A program made the position numbers and the translations under genes. From Sphaerolaimus hirsutus (taxonomy: Eukaryota > Nematoda > Chromadorea > Monhysterida > Sphaerolaimidae): a DNA stretch of 64,000 bases. Below, piece after piece: positions 1-11,559 of the stretch (its first letter is position 1; each line of letters begins with the position of its first letter). Below the pieces are notes generated by a model, which saw only the letters and a list, made by a program, of their open reading frames with translations, was not told where the DNA came from and did no database searches. The stretch is from contig OZ038451.1 in NCBI GenBank assembly GCA_964036195.1, positions 6,204,529-6,268,528 of the forward strand. The letters run 5' to 3'.

Positions 1-1260
1 AAAAAACGCATTCTGCACCCGGGCGCCATCTGCGGTTTATTTGTGTGAGGCAAACTTCCATTCACTGTCCCATTGTTGTGGCTGTGCTTGTAAAAAGGTG
101 TCGGTGAGTCGTTGTTCTCGGTGCATCCGAGTTGATCCGCACTGGCGCATGATGCCCTCGTTGTTAGGTTGTCAAGTGTTTTGTCAACTTTTCTTCTTGA
201 CATGCATTGTCCTGAAATGTTGAGGATATCGTATTTACTGAAATAATTCCCCTGGTGAATTATTTATTTAATATACCTTTTGAGGGGAAGCTTTCCAAAG
301 GGGAGTTTGTCACAGTAAATACAGTTGTGAAAAATCGTGGGCATGGTTGGTTTTAGTAAAATTCTTTTTACTAAAATTGTATTTTATTTTTATTAAAATT
401 GTATTTTATTTTTATTTTATTCATGTTTCATTTTATTTTATTTTATTTTATTCTGAAATGTCATTAATAAAATAAAATGAAACCATTTTACAAAAATTTT
501 ACAAATATTTTACAAAAATTTTACAAAAAATCAGAATCTTGGATGCAAAGCCATAAAACAAAGTGCACGCTAGAAGCATGCAGATGAATAGAAAAAAGTT
601 TGATGTATACTTGTGTGTGACACGGGTTGTGAGGTAGGTATCTTGAATTTTGACCATCACAGGGGCCAGATAGATATGTAGCTAATTGCTCCTCCCGAGG
701 GAAAGATGTCAAAAATTTGTTATTTTGGGGGAGGTGGGTGGGTGCTTGCGGGTCAATTTATGGGCTTTTTCAAGGTATGGAACAAAGAAAATGGGAAGAA
801 AATTACATAAATTAGTGATTTTTAAGGTGACAATATATTAAAAGATGTGAAAATTTTCAATTTTGAGCAAAAATATTTTTCATTCACAACACTGAAAGGA
901 ACAACAAGGCCCCTGTACTGCAAATTGGCAGCTAGAAACTTAAGCAACAGGATAGAAAACTTTGTATAGAATTTTACAGACACTCGAGGTTTCATAAAAT
1001 TTTACTAAAATTGTACAAAAATACGAATTTTTGTACAATTTTACTAAAATTTTACAAAAATTCGAATTTTAGTAAAATTGTATTTTTATTTTATTAATTT
1101 TCCATTTTATTTTATTTTATTTTATTCTTCAATTTTCCATTTTATTTTTATTTTGTTCTGAGATTTTGCCAACCCTGATCGTGGGGAATTTGCACCACAC
1201 CGACACTTGGTGCCAATCCAAAAAAGTGTCAAATAAAGTGTCACGTAAAGTGTAAAATAT
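1..1260. other. AT-rich sequence without recognised gene
   Basis: Low-complexity TTTTATTTTA and TTTTACAAAAA runs occur at about 350-530 and 1000-1160. No exon of the Patched-like gene could be recognised here, so this is probably intron. Confidence 0.5.
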
Positions 1261-1322
1261 CACCTAAATTTGTCAATTGTCATGCAAAATGTCAAAAGCA
1301 AGTTTAAATGTAAGCAACACAC

Positions 1323-1564
1323 TCAAAAGGTTCCTCTTTTCCGGCTCCGCGCTCAAATACAGGACCGCGGTGAAGAACAACAGTTGATAAACCCAATTGC
1401 AGAATACCCCAAAAGCTGTGAACGTGCAGAAGGAGCTTATCACTGGCGTGCTATTGAACATGCCGCAGAGCATGGACAGGAAGTTGGTGAGCGAGGTGAG
1501 CGTGATGGTGGGGCCCGCGTCGGACATGGTGTCGCTGATGCGTTGCCGCGCGCTCAGGGGTCCG
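1323..1564 (-). CDS. Patched-like exon 9
   Basis: Acceptor TCGCAG. Encodes GPLSARQRISDTMSDAGPTI and TLTSLTNFLSMLCGMF, the helix 4-5 block, then FGVFCNWVYQLLFFTAVLYL. The donor GTGTGT at 1321-1322 is the best in-phase choice but weak. Later exons are outside the window. Confidence 0.85.
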
Positions 1565-4500
1565 CTGCGAGGTGACCTTTTTGATTTGAATTATGGATTA
1601 GAATTTTTTTGTGAAATGACAATGTGATGTCAATGATCTGAACAATTTTTTACTGTCACCCATTATTGGTGTTTTGCATGTAGAGATGCAAATAATTTTT
1701 TACAAAGCACACATGTTGTGAATTGCACTATTATAGTAACGTTGGGAATCCAACTTGACCGGACTCGGCCCGAACCCAATACCCACACATTTTCTGGAAC
1801 TTATACCTGTCTCTGAGACTACTACATCCAAGCCCAATACCTGACACAAATACGTGAACCTACACTTAATACCCAAAACTACCTGCAATTTTTCTTTTAC
1901 CGAAACCCAACATTTGTAGCTGAAAAACTGACACAATACCCAACCTCAATACCCAACGATTGTAGCTGAAAAACTGACACAATACCCAACCTCAATACCC
2001 AACATTTGTAGCTGAAAAATTGACACAATACCCAACCTCGATACCCAACATTTTTACCTGAAAAACTGACACAAAACTCATCCTCAATACCCAAACCATA
2101 TACCCGTAAAATTTTGAAACCGATACCCAATACCCCTAAAATGTTTGGGCACAATATGCATGCACACACGCGCGACCATTAACACGCTCAAAAAAAAGAA
2201 AAAACCGCACTCCCACAAAAATGCAGCCAACCTCAACCTAGCCTGCCTCCATGCATGCAGCACGATGAACACGTCGTCCACCCCAATGGCGATGATGAGA
2301 AAGGGCGCGCTGGCCAGGAACACCTTGTAGGCGGAGCCGACGGCGAACATGCACCCGTAGGTGGTGGCGATGGCCATCAGAGGCACCAGGGGGCAGTCCC
2401 AGACCCTGTAAAGGACCTTGCAAAATTTCATATGTCATGTAAAGGACCCTGTAGTGTCATGTGTATCCTAATCTCATTCACTAGTATCCAAATCTTATGT
2501 TTTTGTATACAAATCTTACATTTAAACATAATATTTGGATATAAAAACATAAGATTTAGATACTAAAGAAATAAATTTGGATACACCTGACACTTTACAG
2601 GGTCATTTACATGACACACGACACTTTACAGGGTCTTTTACAGGGTTTGCGACTGGCACCAGCAGCCCCACAGCGGCCGTATACGGCTTGCTGTCGCGGG
2701 TGTCGCTCGAGCGGCTGAAACGCGCCGACGCGAACATCGTGTAGAGGAGGGTGAGCACTAGGCCCATCTTGGGGGGTGAGGTTTGCGGGCAACTTGAACG
2801 AAAATGGCTTTTTTTGGTAAAAATAACATATTTTGTAACATGACTGGATAGAAAGGTGCGAAATGATATTTAGTCCACCTGAATACCGTATTACCTCGAA
2901 ATACCCCCATGGGGGTTTATTATTTCGCCAGCAAAATTTGAGGGGGGGTTAATTCGAGGGGGAGTATTATTATTTCGCCAGAAATTTTCGTAAGTTTCGT
3001 AGTAAATAGTAGGCATTTGCATACCCAAAACAGGTAATAAATGTATCCAAACAGGAGACATTTGTACAATAAAACGTTAATAGCTACACAAACTAGTCTA
3101 TGTGTAGTTGCACCTGCAATGCAAATGAACAGTAATATATTTACATCATGTACATTGCATACATGACGTAAATATTCATTATGTACATGACGTACATCAT
3201 TCTGAGGGGGGGGGGGGGTATTCCGAGGGGGGGGGGTTATTATTTCCCTAGCCCATTTTGAGGGGGGTTTATTCGAGGGGGGTGTCAATTCAAGGGGGGC
3301 ATAATTCGAGGTAATACGGTAGATCAAATTAACAAACAAAAAAGTTGACGAAAGCAAATGCAGTACATCCATTCTCACAATGGGTCAACAAAAAAGGCGA
3401 CATGGTTTCGATCGTGTAAATACTGTACTGACCGTGGTGTTTACAAATTATGTCTCGTGTTGGCAGCATGCCAACAATTACTAATTATTTTACGCATATG
3501 ACTACTGTAAAATTATATTTATGAAATGATTGTTGTGAGACACCGGGGGGAATCCCAAACACCTTAAAGTGTAAAGTAAAGTAATAAATGTCATGAAAAA
3601 TGTCATGCAATTGTCAATTGCAAGTGTAAAGTTCAGTAATCGAAAGTTTTCTCTTTGATTTTGATTTACACCTTACTTTACGCTGTACAGGGCCTGGGAT
3701 TGACCGAGTTTACAAAAGTTTACCGAGGGATTGACCGACTGGGAGTTTACAAACCGGCAGAAATAAAGTCGCTTTGACGCCCAAATAAAGTGCCGCCTGC
3801 CCATACATGTGATGGCCCCCGTACACCCCCACGAGCAGGGGGGAATGCACGTGCAAATGTCTGATGTACATGGCTATTTTCTCCTCTAGTCGGTGAATGG
3901 CGTCCACCATGCGTCCATTGGGGACGACTGTACGCAACAGCACTTTGTAACTGCCCACTGAGGTTAGGATGCTGAAAAAAACAGGATTAGAGGGTTTTTT
4001 GGTCCTATGTCTTGTACTATGCTAAGAAAAAATTTTTTAGAAAAAGGCGGAGTCACGTAGAAGTGTCACATATGCTTTTTTCCTGAAACGTTTTTCTCCA
4101 TTTTGAACCATTTGGCAGAGTTGTGAAAGTGTATTTACACATACCCGAAATACCCGGGTAAATGGGTATTTATATTTACACTTACACTTACACTTTCATA
4201 AAATACCCTTACACTTTTTTACACTTTCCTGAGCAAAATACCCGGGTACAGAAAGTGTATTTTTTTCTTTCAGATGGCCCTGTTTTTTGCTTTTGAGAAA
4301 GCATAAAAAAGGGTCCTGTACAAAAAATAACTGCACAGTGCACACATGCAGTTATGCATTGAATGTAGAAAATATGGCAAATGTACAAACTAGCCTTTGA
4401 TAACCAACCTTTGATCAATACTCATGGTATTCTACAGTTTCATCATACTTTTGTAAAAAGGACAAGATCAATGGAAATTCACTAGCTGGACACAAAGTCA

Positions 4501-7500
4501 ACTGGCATTGACATTTGCTGCATGTCCATTCTTGCATTTAAACAGTGTGTATTGCATTGCTTAATCAGTAAAATATCAACACTGAAAAAGTTCTATTGTT
4601 AGGGAACTTACCGGATCTACAGTATTTGGTACAGTACTGAATGTTTCAGTAAAGGTGGTAAAATGTGAAATAATGCATGAAAATGACAAATGAATTGATC
4701 TAAAGGTGAAAACAGTGGTGTTTTCTAATGCTCAACAGTGAGAGCTCTTTCTAAAAAATTTTTTTACACTTACACTTTTTTTACGCTTTCCTAGGTATTT
4801 TTAAAATACCTTACACTTTTAGTATCCATACTCAAAATTTGGAAAGTGTATTTACACTTACACTTACACATTCCAAAAATACCGGTATTTTAACAACTCT
4901 GCCATTTGGTCTACTTTTTATTAACGATGACGACAAGGGTTGGTAAAATCTGAGAGAAAACTCAAAACAAACGAAAAATAAAATGGAAAATTGAAGAATA
5001 TAATATAATAAAATGAAACATGAATAAAATTAAGATACCCGAAATACCCGAGTAAATGGGTATTTATATTTACACTTACACTTACACTTTCATGAAATAC
5101 CCGTACACTTTTTTACACTTTCCTGGGCAAAATACCTGGGTACAGAAAGTGTATTTTTTTCTTTCAGATGGCCCTGTTTTATGCTTTTGAGAAAGCATAT
5201 AACAGGTTCATGCACAAAAAATAATGGCACAGTGCACATATGCAGTTATGCATTGAATGTAGAAAATATGGAAAATAAGCAAACTAGGACTATCACTGAC
5301 ATTTGAACAGTACTCATGGTTTTCTACAGTTTCATCATACTTTTGTAAAAAGGACAAGATCAATTGAAATTCACCAGCTGGACACAAAATCGACTGCTTT
5401 TGCATTGATATTTGCTGCATGTACATTCTTGCATTTAAACAGTGTGTATCACATTGCTTAATCAGTAAAATAACACACTGAAAAAGTGCCATTATTAGGC
5501 AACTTCATACCACTAAATTTGTTACAGTCTGAAATGTTTTGTTACAGTCTGAAATACCACCCCCCCAAATTTAGTGTATAGAGAACGTAAATGACAAAGG
5601 CTGCGGTTTGTCATCTGGGTAATGCAAAACACACGTTAAAAACGATGACTCAGTTATGTGAGAACAGTGATTATACGTCTACACACTGATACAAGTCTTT
5701 AGAGTCTTATAAATTGCGATTTTTGTTGCATTTTTGACGTCTGCGTACGTTTCAGACAACAATTTAGTACTTGGTTTTCAAAAAATTTCTGGCAAAATAA
5801 TAACCCCCCTCGAAATACCCCCCCTCGTTTAACCCCCCTCAAAATTCTCACTCTGAAAAAAAAACCCCCCGGGGGTATTTCGAGGAAATACGGTAGTTGT
5901 TTTTTCATCCCTGATCTAGCCGCATTGCCCATCTAGACTACTTACCCATCTATGGATGGGTAGTGTGTAGAATTAGATGAGTAACGGGTCTATATGTGTA
6001 ATGGGTTTTATGAGTAATAGGCCTCAGCTGGTATGTTTCCTTCAAAAATGGCTCAAAACCGACCTGTCATTGTTCAACTCGTAGTTGTAAATGTGATCGG
6101 CGACGAAAAAATCATTGGCAAACATCTTGATAGTTGGATATGTCGCTGTGAGCTCTTCATTCGCGTTGGAACTGTTCTCTTTGAACAATCTGAACAGCAT
6201 CAGCGATGGGGCGCTTAGATCGCATGTACTCGTGCACATGTCTCTGCGTTATGGTGTACTCGTGCAGATAGTGTGAAATAGTTCAGAAGTTGTTGATGTT
6301 AAAAGCTTTTACATCCACATATAACACAGTGAACGTCCTCGAAATACTCCCTTCCCCTAAAATACCCCCGGGCCAGATTTAATTCTCCCTACAGATTTGT
6401 AGGGTAGGGCGTACGCCCGATAGATTTTTTAAAGTTCAGCCGCATCGACGCACATGCACAGAGAGCAAGGCGGTTTGTAAAATATACGAAACCATCCCTT
6501 AAGGTCGCCGATATTGCAATATGACGTATATCGCTTCGATTTTGGCCCGGAAATCATTATTTCGTCATTTCTTGGCCATCTGCCAATTCGCTTTTTATTT
6601 TTTTTTGTCGGGCGGGTTACTCGCATAAGTCGCGCTTTTGTACGCTCGTGCATGCATTTCTTTCTTGTCGCTGCCCTCATGGTTTCGGTTGCAGACAGTG
6701 AACACTAAAAAAGTGACCACCTGACTACACAAAAGCGCGACTTATGCGAGTAACCCGCCCGACAAAATAATATAAAAAACGAATTGGCCGACGGCCAAGA
6801 AATGACGAAATCATGATTTCCGTGCCAAAATCGAAGTGATATACGTCATATTTCAATATCGGCGACCTTAAGGGATGGTTTTGTATATTTTACAAACCGC
6901 CTTGCTCTCGGTGCATGTGCGTCGATGCGGCTGAACTTTAAAAAATCTATCGGGCGTACGCCCTACCCTACAAATCTGTAGGGAGAATTAAATATGGCCC
7001 CTGGTCTGAGCGAGCCTATGAAAAAATACCCCCCCCCCCCCGAAATACTCCACCCGAAATGAGTGTAAAGAGAATGTAGGTATGTTGTACATGTGAACGC
7101 TGCGCGTTTTTCACTGTCTGGCGTTTTTTTAATGCCAGCGTTAGGCACTAAAGTCTAAAAGCGGATGAATATCGCCTAGTGCCAAAAAGCACCACGGCAC
7201 TTTTTTGCTTTGGCACTAGTAAATATCAGGCGCCAACGCCAATGGCGCTTTTCCATCACTAGTCTTGGCACAATTCCAAAAAGCCCACCAGAACCACCAA
7301 CCAATACCTGTAAGTGAGTTGTCGCACGGCACCATCATGCAGTTCCACGGGCACGGCGATGTGCTCCTCGAAGAGCTCGACCAGCCGCACCAGGGCCGCG
7401 CTGTGGTCGGCGCGCAGAAGACTGCCCCCGTCCGCCGCGGACACCATGCACTGGGGAGAGGTGGGTTTGGGATTGGGGTTTACCTAAAGGGCCCACTAGG

Positions 7501-9052
7501 GTTGGGAATTTGAAGATATTCGGTTCCGGTTTTCGGTACTCGGGTCCGAATTATGCTGAGAACCGCGGTTCGGTACAGTTCGGGTCGGTTCGTGTTCCCA
7601 ACCCTAGGGCCAACACATACTAGTTGACATCGCAAATAAATGTCAACTGAATGTCAACCAAATGACACAAAGTTCAAACATCACACTTAACAGAAACTTG
7701 ACAGTCGGGTTCGGATATCGGGTATCGGGTTTAGGTTGAAAAAATGTGAGAGTATCGGGTTCGGGTCGGGTCAGGTCGGGTTTTCCAAGGAACGTTTACA
7801 TCACTATAATACCCATCGCCGAATTAAAACACTACACCATAAAAACCACACTCCAAAAGCTGCACAATTGTCAACTCACAGTGAAGTGGTACAAATAGCC
7901 GTTGCGACTGTAGAAACTCGCCATGGCACTTTCCTCCTCTTTACTTCTAGACTCGGCCGGTATCAAGTCCGATCTGAGGTCCGTGTCAACTTTGAACCTG
8001 GGGACAGTCCCGAGCCCTGTAAAGTGTAATGTCAAGTGTCAAATGTCATGTAAAATGTCATGTTAAGTGTCAATTATCATGACAAGTGTGAAGTAAACTG
8101 TCGATTGACATGGAAAATTCAGTAATAATATTTTTTTCCTTTGCTTGACATTTGACATTTTACTTAACACTTTACAAGGCTCGGGACTGCCACCTGAGTG
8201 CGCCCAGCGCCGACAACGACACCGCCAGGATGGATATGCAAACGATGTGCCTGGGGTAGTCGGCCACGAATAGACCCACCTGATACGGGGGCAAGTTTGA
8301 AAATGTTTTTGAATTTTTTCAATGTCAAGAAACATCCCAATTTTAATTACCGTATTTGCTTGAATCATTCCCCCTTGAATCACCCCCTCGAATAATACCC
8401 CCTGTTAAATGGGTGAGGATAAAATAATCCCCCCTCGAATAATCCCCCATTTAGGCCTATTATAAATCTGTTGTGTCCAATTTGAACAAAAAGGGTATGT
8501 TATTTTGTTAACAGAGCATATTTCGTTAAATGAGATGATTGAAACAGCATTGAAAACTTTGACAAAATAATATTTCTCCCCTGAATAATCCTTTCTTGAT
8601 TTGTTCCCCCTCAAAAATGTCTGACGAAATAATAATCATCCAGAGGGATTATCCAAGCAAATACCGTAATACTTTTACAGAGAGATTCGGACATTTTGAA
8701 TTCATTTTTGAATTTTTCAGGTAATTTTTTGGTGAAAATGCATGTAATATGCAAAAACGCATGCCCAAATGAATCCGCGACTGGGGAGCCGGGAAAACGG
8801 GTGGGTGCCGACAAACACTACCTACATTATTACAAACAGTATACCGTATTTGCTTGAATAATCCCCCTCAAAAAAGTCTGACGAAATAATAATCCTTTAG
8901 GGGGATTATTCAAGCAATACGGTAATTCGAAAAGTCATACTAAAACACCTAAAATCAAAACATATACCAGAGGGTTTGCCATCATAACCCACCCGACCAA
9001 AGGCGCCGCGCATGCACTGCTCCAGACGAAATTTTGGACGATTTTTTGACAT
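1323..9052 (-). CDS. Patched-related sterol-sensing-domain membrane protein, 5' part (9 exons)
   Basis: Nine exons join in phase into a 417-residue N-terminal segment. Residues 1-20 are a short cytoplasmic lead, TM1 is at about 28-46, a roughly 200-residue extracellular domain follows, and then a sterol-sensing/RND-type membrane block. The block contains MAIATTYGCMFAVGSAY and GVDDVFIVLHAW (GVDD near 322-325), then SDAGPTITLTSLTNFLSMLCG, which is the classic Patched/PTCHD/Dispatched arrangement. The family are 12-TM transporters of sterols or lipid-modified ligands; the subfamily cannot be fixed from this half. The start is ATG 9052-9050, reading MSKNRPKFRLEQCMRGAFGR into a GTGGGT donor. The second RND half must lie left of the window; I found no convincing further exon below 1323. 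Two introns (7998-8193 and 2387-2659) are introner-type elements. Family is certain, exon ends are my inference. Confidence 0.9.
1880..2100. repeat. Tandem repeat of about 46 bp
   Basis: At least four diverged units built on ACCCAACATTTGTAGCTGAA and ACTGACACAATACCCAACCT, in the intron between exons 8 and 9. Confidence 0.8.
2238..2386 (-). CDS. Patched-like exon 8 (sterol-sensing domain core)
   Basis: Encodes VPLMAIATTYGCMFAVGSAY, LASAPFLIIAIGVDDVFIVL and HAWRQA with a GTTGAG donor at phase 2. GVDD is the conserved RND/Patched acidic motif. Its upstream intron ends in TG rather than AG. Confidence 0.9.
2390..2659 (-). mobile_element. Introner element forming Patched-like intron 7 (GT-TG)
   Basis: 270 bp. 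Minus-strand ends are GTGCCAGTCG and GGGTCTGGGACTGCCCC. Flanks are CTG on both sides (plus-strand CAG 2387-2389 and 2660-2662), a 3-bp target duplication. Removing the element plus one CTG restores AVGLL-VPLM in frame, so the intron would run GT to TG. Confidence 0.85.
2660..2767 (-). CDS. Patched-like exon 7 (sterol-sensing domain)
   Basis: Thirty-six codons after CCCCAAG: MGLVLTLLYTMFASARFSRS to TAAVGLL. Ends in CTG, where a 270-bp introner begins with GT. Joins exon 8 as AVGLL-VPLMAIATTYG. Confidence 0.85.
2884..3321. mobile_element. TACCGTA palindromic element, family A
   Basis: Starts TACCGTATTACCTCGAAATA and ends with the reverse complement. Contains several C/G homopolymer runs and a conserved interior. 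TA at both ends. In intron 6 of the Patched-like gene. Confidence 0.85.
3546..3700. mobile_element. Diverged introner-like element
   Basis: Ends resemble the introner ends (GGGGGGAATCCCAAACACC and GGGCCTGGGATTGACC) around GTAAAG/CTTTAC repeats. It lies 55 bp downstream of Patched-like exon 6, beside a small duplication of GGTCAATCCC. Boundaries approximate. Confidence 0.5.
3755..3950 (-). CDS. Patched-like exon 6 (ectodomain to TM2)
   Basis: Encodes YKVLLRTVVPNGRMVDAIHR through GQAALYLGVKATLFLP, donor GTTTGT. I chose the acceptor GGGCAG at 3951-3952 because it alone keeps phase with exon 5; an upstream CTCAG at 3958-3959 would need another, unseen exon. Confidence 0.7.
4135..5480. repeat. 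Two direct copies of a roughly 450-bp repeat
   Basis: About 4135-4585 and 5035-5480 share ATACCCGGGTAAATGGGTAT-like sequence, ACTTACACTTACACTTTC and TGCAGTTATGCATTGAATGT in the same order. No coding signal. They sit in intron 5 of the Patched-like gene. Confidence 0.75.
5558..5895. mobile_element. TACCGTA element, family B, 5'-truncated
   Basis: The right end CGAGGAAATACGGTA and the CCCCCC-rich interior are present. The matching left terminus is absent. Confidence 0.7.
6064..6213 (-). CDS. Patched-like exon 5 (ectodomain)
   Basis: Acceptor CTAAG, donor CAG/GTCGGT. Encodes APSLMLFRLFKENSSNANEE and TATYPTIKMFANDFF, matching the L-x-x-x-YP feature of Patched-family ectodomains. Phase agrees with both neighbours. 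Confidence 0.7.
6369..7004. mobile_element. 636-bp palindromic element
   Basis: Arms of roughly 290 bp mirror each other. The left starts GGGCCAGATTTAATTCTCCC and the right ends in the complement GGGAGAATTAAATATGGCCC. Both carry GTAGGGCGTACGCCC and a long conserved block with CGACGCACATGCAC. No long frame. Confidence 0.8.
7130..7262. mobile_element. hAT-like element fragment
   Basis: GCC/GGC-rich sequence (GGCGCTTTT, GCGCCAACGCC) ending CCATCACTA, the complement of the TAGTGATGG terminus. The other terminus is degraded. Confidence 0.55.
7308..7450 (-). CDS. Patched-like exon 4 (ectodomain)
   Basis: Acceptor CCCCAG, donor CAG/GTATTG, phase 0 to phase 2. GC-rich. Encodes CMVSAADGGSLLRADHSAAL and LVELFEEHIAV, part of the first extracellular loop. 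Confidence 0.75.
7500..7800. repeat. GGTTCGGGTCGGGT-type simple sequence
   Basis: Runs of GGTTCGG/CGGGTTCGGGT flank a fragment with ACTAGTTGACATCGCAAAT that also occurs at 57.0 kb. No exon recognised. Confidence 0.55.
7880..7997 (-). CDS. Patched-like exon 3
   Basis: Starts right after the introner's duplicated CAG and reads FKVDTDLRSDLIPAESRSKE, the conserved post-TM1 stretch with a D-x-x-x-L-x-P-x-S-R pattern. Ends in a GTGAGT donor, phase 0. Confidence 0.85.
8001..8193 (-). mobile_element. Introner element forming Patched-like intron 2 (GT-AG)
   Basis: 193 bp. Minus strand reads GTGGCAGTCCCGAGCC to GGCTCGGGACTGTCCC, with CAG on each side (7998-8000 and 8194-8196). The intron is element plus one CAG, 196 nt, joining ALGAL-R-FKVDTDL exactly. 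Confidence 0.9.
8194..8279 (-). CDS. Patched-like exon 2 (TM1)
   Basis: Acceptor TATCAG, 28 codons plus two bases. Encodes YPRHIVCISILAVSLSALGAL, the first membrane helix. It ends in CAG directly against a 193-bp introner whose first bases are the GT donor. Confidence 0.85.
8348..8667. mobile_element. TACCGTA element, family C
   Basis: Left end TACCGTATTTGCTTGAATCA, right end CCAAGCAAATACCGTA. Interior rich in CCCCTCGAATAAT. Lies in intron 1 of the Patched-like gene. Confidence 0.75.
8842..8924. mobile_element. Minimal 83-bp family C palindrome
   Basis: TACCGTATTTGCTTGAATAA and its complement are separated by under 50 bp, the smallest full-ended copy in the window. Confidence 0.8.
8993..9052 (-). 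CDS. Patched-like exon 1 (start)
   Basis: Twenty codons from ATG to a GTGGGT donor. CMRGAFGR joins in phase 0 to VGLFVADYPRHIV of exon 2, the usual Patched-family lead into TM1. Confidence 0.8.
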
Positions 9053-9099
9053 TTTTTTGGTAAATATGTTATGTGACTGGGTAGACGGGTGTGTGTAGC

Positions 9100-9590
9100 C
9101 CCTGTATGTGCATTTCGTGCACAGATTTTCACAATACTTTATTCATCGAAATATGGTAACACTCTACTTAAAGCTTCCAGCTCGATTAGTAAACCAAATG
9201 CTTCCGTACAGAAACAAACTTCCGTTATGAAACAAAATACCTGTACATGAAAAAATACATTACATTTTCAAGGCAAAATCAAATCAAATTATAAAAACGA
9301 GGTAACTGTAATGCGAAAGACATACCTCAGTAAATACGTAGGTAAATAACTTCAAACATGAACATGTAAAAACGTGCGTAAATAACGTACCTCACGATGC
9401 TGATTTGCAACCGCATTAATACTCAACGATAATTCACCACTAGAAGAAATAAATACTTTTTTTTAAAATTTAATAGAAAAATTCGACAACGTTTTCGAAT
9501 TTTTTCTCGATATTTTTGGTTGAAAATGCGGAAGAAATGTAGAAACACAAATCAAAACATCAATTTCACATGGATTTATTTGTAACGGCA
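9100..9590. other. No recognised feature
   Basis: AT-rich sequence directly upstream of the Patched-like start codon. It may hold promoter and 5' UTR, but I see no distinctive motif. Confidence 0.4.
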
Positions 9591-9595
9591 GAACA

Positions 9596-10008
9596 CACCG
9601 TATTTCTTCTAATAGAACGGCGTATAGGTATCTCCAATAAAAGGGCAGCTGCAATAGAACGTCAGGTTTCAGCACGTTTTTTACGCTCACGAAAACAATT
9701 GAGCGGCAGTCTCCAATAGAACGGCAGTCTCCAATAAAACGGCATGAAGAAATCACATTGGTAGAGTACCAAAAAAAATACAACAAATGGATGGCCAGGA
9801 CGTTCAAAGCATCCTCATACCTACATATAAAATTTCAAATGAAATATTTATTTAAAATGCTGTGACATCAAACTTCATTAATAAATAAAACTAGGTGCGT
9901 TGAAATGAAAAATATGTAAAAAATTGGTGAAAAAACGACAATAGAAGGGCAGGTAGTAAAGTTGACGAAAATTTAGTACGGCGCTATGCTATTAGAAGAA
10001 ATACGGCA
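9596..10008. mobile_element. Family E element (CCGTATTTCTTCTAATAGAA ends)
   Basis: Left terminus CCGTATTTCTTCTAATAGAA, right terminus TATTAGAAGAAATACGG. Internal repeats CTCCAATAGAACGGCAG. Confidence 0.75.
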
Positions 10009-10277
10009 AATGTGTATGCGGTAACAGTTTGGAAGCAGATCTGCGGTCACAGTCATTTTGGAAAAATATTCTAAAAAATGAACACTTTTTTGCCATCGTT
10101 ATAGACACCAGCAAAAAATAATCTATTTCAACTAATGGCATTAACTCAACTGACGATTGAAACATTGCCAAACTGCATAAACACGGCGTTTTTACAGCGC
10201 CAAAAAAGAGGGTTGCAAAACGCCAGAACAAGAAACGCCAGAAGTAAATGCCGCTCTGAATCGATAGAAAAATGTTG

Positions 10278-10711
10278 TACCGTATTTCCTCGAAATACCT
10301 CCCGGGGGGTGATTGTTTCAGAGTGAGAATTTTGAGGGGGGGGTTAAACGACGGGGGGGGGTATTTCGAGGGTGGGGCTTATTATTTCGCCAGAAATTTT
10401 TTGCAATTCCAGCATTAAATTGTCGTCTTTAACGTAGAAAAATGCAACAAAAACCGCTATGTATAAGAGTGTATTGACTTATACAGGTAAGTATGTAACA
10501 CTGTTCTAACGTAACAATTCATTGTTTTTCAATTGTATTTTGCATTGACCGAATCACAAACCGCAGTTTTGTCATGTACGTTCTCTGTACACTCAATTAT
10601 GGGGGGGGGGTATTTCGAGGGGGGGGAGGCTAATTAATCCATAGTGGCCATTTTGAGGGGGGTATTTCGAGATGGGGGTATTTGAGGTGGGTATTTCGAG
10701 GAAATACAGTA
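10278..10711. mobile_element. TACCGTA element, family B
   Basis: TACCGTATTTCCTCGAAATA at left, CGAGGAAATACAGTA at right, G-runs throughout. TA on both sides. Confidence 0.85.
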
Positions 10712-10926
10712 AATCGAAATTTCAGACGACATAGCCTTGAAGAAATCAAACATGCTGTTCACGGAAAAACTTCAAAGTAATCAAAAACTTCAAACTGATT
10801 AAAAACTTCAAAATGATTAAAACAGCGATACAGGCGATACGCATGACGTATAAATAACCACTTAGGAGAAAACTCTAAAAAGTTATGAAAACCAAATCAG
10901 CGATCGAAAGTTGAACTCGCTATGTA

Positions 10927-11527
10927 TTGAGGCGTCCCATTCTAATCGTCGACAAGTCCAAAATATGACAATTTCGAGTTAGGGTCGGAAACGTCATCTG
11001 GGGCTACTTCCGCACATTTTCCATAATTTTTTTGCCCTCACATACCTACATATATACGATAGTGCCAAATTGACATTTTTGGGGAAAAAATGCAAAAAAT
11101 TCGACTTAGTTTTAGGCTAAAAGTGACAAGTCCATCATCTGCATCCTTTTTATGGGATAATTTAAGTCTACTATGGACACCGATTTCTAAAAGTCGACAC
11201 ATCCATAAATTTCCCATAAAGCAGCGTCGTCGTAGTGGGAACAAAAATGTTCTCGCGTGCAAGAAGTCGACAAGTCAATTTCCCTCACCAAAACAATTTT
11301 GCTCTGATCGAATGGAATTTTATGGACACCCCATTTTTCACATGTACGTTGAAAGCAGGGGCTGAAAATTTGACACTTTATTGTCAACATATGAAACTTC
11401 ATGGAAAGCATGAGAGAGCCAAATTGGACACGCACCACGGGCCTGGAATTGTGTCTGAAACTTAAAACGTGATTTACTCAAAATCGCATTTTGTGGACTT
11501 GTCGACCTTTAGAATTAGACGCCTCAA
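10927..11527. mobile_element. GTCGACAAGTCC palindromic element, uninterrupted copy
   Basis: Ends GAGGCGTCCCATTCTAATCG and its mirror. Interior TCGACAAGTCC repeats and GGAAACGTCATCTGGGGCTA. The paralogue at 37336-38413 carries an extra element at a site that is empty here (around 11341-11346). Confidence 0.8.
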
Positions 11528-11559
11528 TTCTTAACACAGACAGACCACCTAAATTGAGT

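Noticed and set aside
521-712. Possible further Patched-like exon (FPREEQLATYLSGPCDG)
   Set aside because: No acceptor in phase with exon 9 and no match to the expected helices after SSD helix 5.
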